Assembly (NCBI RefSeq): GCF_900110645.1
Contig: NZ_FOFB01000014.1
Location: 62,001 to 126,000, forward strand
DNA: 64,000 nt
Direction of reading: 5' to 3'
DNA from: Neolewinella agarilytica
GTDB taxonomy: Bacteria > Bacteroidota > Bacteroidia > Chitinophagales > Saprospiraceae
Each line of letters opens with the position of its first letter. Position 1 is the stretch's first letter. Both the position numbers and the translations under genes were made by a program. Shown here piece by piece: positions 59,784-64,000 of the stretch. The notes below the pieces were generated by a model, which saw only the letters and a list, made by a program, of their open reading frames with translations, was not told the DNA's origin and did no database searches.

Positions 59784-61619
59784 TTAGATCTTCCGCAACA
59801 AGCAGGCCCAGTCTCCTTTGCCCGGAGCGGTCAGTTTCAGCTGGCCACCAGCTGCCTGGGGCTCCTGCTCCATGAGCCGGCTACCGTCAGCTGCTGCGGG
59901 GTCAAACCAGTGGACAGAGAAATTGCCACTCACAGCGCTGAGGTCGAGACTGGCGGTTCCGCCGTAGGGCAGGTGAACGAGGTAAGTCTCTCCACTTTTC
60001 GCCAGGCAGCGCACGGGCGCACTAACGAGTTCTTCCATCGGGCTCATCTCGTGGAAAGGTACATGCTCCGTGAAGAAGTCGATCGTCCGGCTCGTCCAGC
60101 CCCAGGCGCGGTCTCGGCTGCGCCAGTCTTCCGTGTTGAGGTCGTTATTTTCGTTGTAGGCACCGAAGTACCACTCCACCCCTGCGCCGCCAGCCATCAG
60201 GTTGCCCCAGAGCGTGAGAGCCCGGAGGCTATCCTGGTTGTTCAGCGCCGGGTTAGGACTGAAGCCCGCGTCGGGGTCCAGGCCCCGCCACCAGGGGCCG
60301 ACTTCGTCAAGGCTCATAATCCAGGGAGATTGAGCAGCCTCACTGCGTTGGATCCACTTTTTGGTTACTTCATAGGCAGAGTAGGGGTTTCCAATTTGGA
60401 TGGACAAGCCGTTGAGCTGCTTATTCCCCAGCAGAGGTTCATAAATTTCCGCAAAAGCGGCCTCATGAGGGTGGGTATGTAAAACGATATAGCCCTGATA
60501 GGGGTCATTATTGGCCAGCCAGGCGATCTCAGCTTTCTGCTGGGCGTTATTCTGATGGGTTTTTGACCAGTCGTTGGGGCCATTCTCTTCGCCCAGGTTC
60601 CAGGTCACTGCGCGGTGATGGCCAAAGCGGGCGATGAGCTCGCGGAAGTAGAGCTTCCGCATCGGGCCGGTGTCTCCATTATCGAGCAAGGTCTCGTTTT
60701 CGGTCTCCTGCAGCACGAAGTGGAGGTTCATGCCCAGGTCATCCGCATGCTGAAATACCCGTTCCCATTGGGCGAGTTTGCTCACGTCGTAGCGGTCAAA
60801 AGTCTTATGGTCCACAAAGGGCCAGACGTCCTTACCGTCGCCATTGATGTTTAGCGTCAGGAAGTAGATGCTGTTGATGCCCCTGGCTGCCAGATAGCTG
60901 ATGGCGCCGAGAATTCCCTTGCCTTTACCGTCGCCCCAGGTTGGGCTTCCGGAGGTAAAGTCTGCTTCGTGAGAGGTGAAGTGATGCAGGCCCTCGGTTT
61001 TGTTTTCGCCGTCCCGAAACGTATTGCTGTGCCGGTAGGTGCCATCAAAGTCGGCGTAGCCGAGCAGGTTTTCGGGGCTGTCAGCTCCGCCCTTCAGGAA
61101 GTATTTTCCCGTCTCGGCCCACTGTAGATAGCGCGGGTGAGTACGAACGAGACGCCCTCTTTCCCCAGCGGCGGGTGGCCCTACGAAGAGCGTGCCCGTT
61201 TGGTTGCCTACTTCTATGCGTTCACCGCTGGTTTGCTGGTCGTTGTACACGATGTCTTCTCCCTTTCGCATCACGGCTTCCCAGCGCCAGGCGCCTTCGT
61301 GGGCGGGGCGAAAGTTTACGGCCCAGACATTGCCACCCTCGGCGCTGCTGTTGGCCGCATCGCCGTCAGCGGCGTAGTAACCGGGGACGGTGAAGACAGA
61401 ATCGTTGAGGAAAAAATTTACGTCGAGCCGATAATCCCGAAACGGGTTCTCAGCGGCGTCTTCACTGCTTTGCGGGCCCGTAAACTGAATATTGACGTTT
61501 TGCCATTTTGGGGTGACCAAATCGGCATTTTTGGCTGTCGTTGGCGGCACTTCGGGCTGGCAGGCTGATAATAGCCCGGCGATTAGAAAAAGAAGGGTAA
61601 AGTGAAATGGTGTAGACAT
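59784..61619 (-). CDS. DUF5060/apiosidase-like glycoside hydrolase lipoprotein
   Basis: The 611-residue protein has a lipobox (LLSAC, start ATG 61619) and an N-terminal DUF5060-like beta domain (about 40-150, with NFFLNDSVFTVPGYY and AHEGAWRWEA). A TIM-barrel follows with RTHPRYLQWAETGKYFLKGG, AVTWNLGEENGPNDW and MSLDEVGPWWRG. Related enzymes cleave plant or algal polysaccharides; the substrate is unknown. The in-frame ATG at 61679 would add 20 residues before the lipobox leader. Confidence 0.8.
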   Translation of the reverse strand: MSTPFHFTLLFLIAGLLSACQPEVPPTTAKNADLVTPKWQNVNIQFTGPQSSEDAAENPFRDYRLDVNFFLNDSVFTVPGYYAADGDAANSSAEGGNVWAVNFRPAHEGAWRWEAVMRKGEDIVYNDQQTSGERIEVGNQTGTLFVGPPAAGERGRLVRTHPRYLQWAETGKYFLKGGADSPENLLGYADFDGTYRHSNTFRDGENKTEGLHHFTSHEADFTSGSPTWGDGKGKGILGAISYLAARGINSIYFLTLNINGDGKDVWPFVDHKTFDRYDVSKLAQWERVFQHADDLGMNLHFVLQETENETLLDNGDTGPMRKLYFRELIARFGHHRAVTWNLGEENGPNDWSKTHQNNAQQKAEIAWLANNDPYQGYIVLHTHPHEAAFAEIYEPLLGNKQLNGLSIQIGNPYSAYEVTKKWIQRSEAAQSPWIMSLDEVGPWWRGLDPDAGFSPNPALNNQDSLRALTLWGNLMAGGAGVEWYFGAYNENNDLNTEDWRSRDRAWGWTSRTIDFFTEHVPFHEMSPMEELVSAPVRCLAKSGETYLVHLPYGGTASLDLSAVSGNFSVHWFDPAAADGSRLMEQEPQAAGGQLKLTAPGKGDWACLLRKI

Positions 61620-61726
61620 GCATGATGGGTGTTGAGGAACGAAAGGTAGCTTTTTTGATCGTAATCCTGTTTCTGGCAATTTGAGCTTGGAAAGCGCCTA
61701 TCTTGTGCGCTCAAACTACTTGTTTT

Positions 61727-62215
61727 ATGCGTTACCTCTTCGTTTTATCTCTTGTGTTTATTCTTTTTTCCTGCAAAAGCGACGCGCCCGACGGTGAGCT
61801 GACGGCGCCCGAAACTTCTGCTCCGGCTCCGGGAGTAAATCCCATTCCTGCCATCACGGGGAGTGAATCAATGCAGCCGGGTGAGCTGGCCGATTTTTCT
61901 CAGGTCAGTGAGGCTTGCAGCTGCAGGCTTCGGCTGGACTCTGCCGAAGGAGAGGATGATCTCTTTTTCGCCTTTAACCTGAAGGACGGCCCCGGAATTA
62001 TCAGCCTCAACGGAGAGCGGCAGGTCGTACAACGAGGGGCTAGCCTGAGCTCCGGCAGCGGTAATGAAAGCTACCTGCACCAGAACGATCGTTACCGGAT
62101 CCAGACTTCATTGACTGATGAAGGAGGAACGGAGCAGTCCGGTCGCGTAAAGATCACCAACCTGGAAACGGAGGAGAAAACCATCGTTCGCGTGGTGGGG
62201 AACTGCCAGTGCTAG
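61727..62215 (+). CDS. Small hypothetical lipoprotein
   Basis: The 162-residue protein has a lipobox LFSC (Cys16), then a Pro/Ser/Thr linker and a small beta domain with two Cys in EACSCRLRL and a C-terminal GNCQC. I do not recognise a family. It begins 107 bases from the DUF5060 gene on the opposite strand (divergent). Confidence 0.6.
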   Translation: MRYLFVLSLVFILFSCKSDAPDGELTAPETSAPAPGVNPIPAITGSESMQPGELADFSQVSEACSCRLRLDSAEGEDDLFFAFNLKDGPGIISLNGERQVVQRGASLSSGSGNESYLHQNDRYRIQTSLTDEGGTEQSGRVKITNLETEEKTIVRVVGNCQC

Positions 62216-62303
62216 ATAAGTAGTGGGCAGAGGCTCCAGCTCCGACCGCGAAGGGGGCCGAAGGTTCCCGGAGCAAACACCAGGCTCCTATTCCCAAAAG
62301 CAG

Positions 62304-62367
62304 CCTTTGCACCCGCGTCCGCGCCGCCTCATATCAGGTAACTATCTGGCGCGGACGCAGGTGCAAA
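62304..62367. repeat. Inverted pair of dispersed 20-mers
   Basis: The minus-strand copy at 62304-62325 (GGCGCGGACGCGGGTGCAAA) and the plus-strand copy at 62348-62367 (GGCGCGGACGCAGGTGCAAA) differ at one base. They form a roughly 20-bp stem with a 22-base loop between the convergent genes of the small lipoprotein and modC. No T tract follows. The remaining gap (62216-62303) shows nothing else. Confidence 0.85.
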
Positions 62368-62389
62368 CAATGGTTGAAAATAGCCGTGT

Positions 62390-63280
62390 TTACCGGCGCT
62401 GGCCTATTTTGTATCCCGCGTCGGTAAGCTCAATGATTAATTCATCCCCCACCTGCCATCCGGCAACGGTATCCGCTGCTGCCGTCAGGCGCAGCTGCGC
62501 CTGCGGCCAGACGGGGTAGCTCACGGCCACTTCAAGAGTCGCCGTGTCATCCCGGATGATAACCGACAAAAGTGTCGCCACCATCTGTAGTGTTGCTGCC
62601 TTAAGGTCAGGGAAAAGAATTTCCTGCGGGCTACCCGTTCGAACTATCTTCCCTTCCCGCATCTCCAGAACCCGGTCGGCCAGTTGGAGGATCTCCCGGC
62701 TGTCATGGCTAACCAGGATCGTCGTTAGCCCCAGGCTCCGGTGCCATTGCTGCAGGTGGTCACTTAATCGCCGCCGCAAGGATGGGTCGAGGGCAGATAG
62801 CGGCTCATCCAGCAGAAGAATATCCGGTTGTTGAACTAAGGCCCTGGCCAGCGCCACCCGCTGCTGCTGTCCTCCGGAAAGCGTCGCCGGTTTTTGCCCG
62901 GCCAGTGCGCCGAGCTCCATTACGTCCAGCTGTTCATCGACCTTGCTGTCAGCCTCTCCTTTCCGTAAGGCAAAGCGGAGATTTTCCCGTACCGTCATGT
63001 TGGGAAACAGGGCGTAATCCTGAAATACATAACCAATGTTCCGCTGCCCGGGAGGCAGATTAATCCCTGCTTCAGCATCGAACCAGGCCTTACCGTTAAC
63101 CCTGATCTGGCCCGACTGCGGACTAAGCAAGCCCGCCAGCATCCGCAGGGTGGAAGTTTTTCCCGCACCGGAGGGCCCGTAAAGCGTCACCAACTCTCCC
63201 CGTTCAACCCTTAGGTCGAGTTGCAGCAGCATCTCTCCTCCGGCGGCGTTCAGACTTTTGCGAACTTGTAGGGAAATCAT
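62390..63280 (-). CDS. modC: Molybdate ABC transporter ATP-binding protein
   Basis: The 296-residue ATPase has Walker A GPSGAGKTS (35-43), signature LSGGQQQR, Walker B DILLLDEP and H in VSHDSREI. A C-terminal TOBE-like segment (about 225-290) binds oxyanion. The adjacent permease gene confirms a mod-type transporter. Molybdate could be needed for the nitrate reductase cofactor. It is 56 bases downstream of the permease gene. Confidence 0.88.
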   Translation of the reverse strand: MISLQVRKSLNAAGGEMLLQLDLRVERGELVTLYGPSGAGKTSTLRMLAGLLSPQSGQIRVNGKAWFDAEAGINLPPGQRNIGYVFQDYALFPNMTVRENLRFALRKGEADSKVDEQLDVMELGALAGQKPATLSGGQQQRVALARALVQQPDILLLDEPLSALDPSLRRRLSDHLQQWHRSLGLTTILVSHDSREILQLADRVLEMREGKIVRTGSPQEILFPDLKAATLQMVATLLSVIIRDDTATLEVAVSYPVWPQAQLRLTAAADTVAGWQVGDELIIELTDAGYKIGQRR

Positions 63281-63336
63281 TATCAGGAAATCGTAAGTGT
63301 AGCAAGATGACAGTAGCGTTCAGGAAGGCAAAACGC

Positions 63337-64000
63337 TCAGCGTTTCAATAGCCTCTTCCCTGTGGGGAGGGGGTTTCCATTGCGTCCATTCACCCAATAC
63401 ACCCCCAGTAATACTAAGAAGCTAACGGCAAACAGGATAAGGGAATAGGCATTTGCCGCCTCATAGTTCATGGCCTCCACCTCATCGTAGATCGCGATGG
63501 AAGCAACCCTCGTTTGACCCGGGATGTTGCCACCAATCATGAGTACCACCCCGAACTCTCCTACGGTATGGGCGAAGGACAAAACCAGCCCGGTCAGCAT
63601 CGCCGGCCGGATGTTGGGAAGTTGTACCCGGCGGAGAATCTCCCACCGGGACTTTCCCATCAGGCGGGCGGCATCGATGAGAGAATCAGGCAATGCTGTA
63701 AGCCCGGATTGCAGCGGGTGGACCATAAACGGTAAGCTGTAAATCACGGAGGCCAGCACCAGCCCCCCGAAGGAAAACACCAATCGGAGCCCTAATGTCT
63801 CTTCCAACCAGCTGCCAAAGGCATTGCCCGGGCTAAAGGCGATTAAAAAATAGAAGCCCAGCACCGTTGGCGGTAGAACCAGCGGCATACTGATCAGGGT
63901 CTCCGCAACAGACTTAAAGCGGGAGGTACTGCGCGCCAGCCACCAGGCCAGCGGCAGGCCGACCACAAAAAGTACCGCCGTGGTGACGGTGGCGAGCTGC
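63337..64000 (-). CDS. modB: Molybdate ABC transporter permease, 5' end outside window
   Basis: The frame reads from the window edge to 63337 (221 residues seen). It has the ModB/CysT pattern: VVGLPLAWWLARSTSRFK, PLVLPPTVLGFYFLIAFSPG, SLPFMVHPLQSGL and the EAA-loop text SRWEILRRVQLPNIRPAML. The N-terminus and any modA lie beyond the window. It should form the inner-membrane channel energised by modC. Confidence 0.86.
   Translation of the reverse strand, partial: QLATVTTAVLFVVGLPLAWWLARSTSRFKSVAETLISMPLVLPPTVLGFYFLIAFSPGNAFGSWLEETLGLRLVFSFGGLVLASVIYSLPFMVHPLQSGLTALPDSLIDAARLMGKSRWEILRRVQLPNIRPAMLTGLVLSFAHTVGEFGVVLMIGGNIPGQTRVASIAIYDEVEAMNYEAANAYSLILFAVSFLVLLGVYWVNGRNGNPLPTGKRLLKR

Overview
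The window looks like a chromosomal segment of a GC-moderate Bacteroidota bacterium, most likely a marine Saprospiria/Lewinella-type organism (inference). The evidence is TonB/DUF4249 pairs, many small outer-membrane barrels and lipoproteins, ECF sigma genes coupled to membrane proteins, TAnnTTTG-type promoters, a bacterial PcrB/GGGP-synthase homologue, DUF4202 beside nitrate genes, and a tRNA without encoded CCA. No insertion sequence, prophage, CRISPR array or rRNA was seen.

Layout. 1-2.8 kb: end of a DUF4202 gene and a NarX/NarL-like nitrate two-component pair. 3.1-7.6 kb: an AT-rich cassette (DUF4249 lipoprotein, TonB receptor, hypothetical lipoprotein) that separates the regulators from the rest of the nitrate locus. 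7.8-13.9 kb (minus): nitrate uptake, with an outer-membrane porin, NrtA-like lipoprotein, NrtB-like permease and two NrtC/D-like ATPases. 14.1-19.2 kb (plus, divergent): a nitrate reductase fused to a NirB-like FAD module and a BFD-type iron-sulfur module, then a rubredoxin-tailed protein. The window ends with modC and modB (molybdate uptake), which could supply Mo for the reductase. No nitrite reductase is visible here.

19.5-34.3 kb: a PIG-L deacetylase; an overlapping operon of lipoprotein, ECF sigma factor and a 979-residue protein with an inner-membrane segment, about 600 residues of charged helix and a C-terminal barrel; a Gfo/Idh/MocA oxidoreductase; a small GPAYKN-repeat protein; a formylglycine-enzyme-like protein; and a second sigma/membrane-protein pair whose sigma gene seems to start at ATA. 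34.5-40.9 kb: acyl-CoA dehydrogenase with two palindromic operators, an AT-rich cluster (lipoprotein with a degenerate zincin motif plus two tandemly duplicated exported proteins), and an MFS transporter. 41-64 kb: mostly housekeeping and envelope genes (barrels, ApbE, cytochrome c peroxidase, SF1 helicase, nitroreductase, pirin, tRNA-Leu, PcrB, BamA/TamA-like protein, Lnt, thioredoxin-reductase-like flavoprotein with an AraC regulator, RecO, DUF5060 glycosidase-like lipoprotein).

The most unusual features are repeats. A roughly 20-base word, GGCGCGGACGCAGGTGCAAA, or close variants, occurs about 16 times in both orientations, between genes and inside genes. The intragenic copies fall at signal peptides, linkers and loops, and one inverted pair lies between convergent genes. 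Separately, every gap of the nitrate-uptake operon except the porin-nrtA gap, and the leader of the nitrate reductase gene, holds short tandem repeats of 7 or 8 bases, three of them as self-complementary halves.
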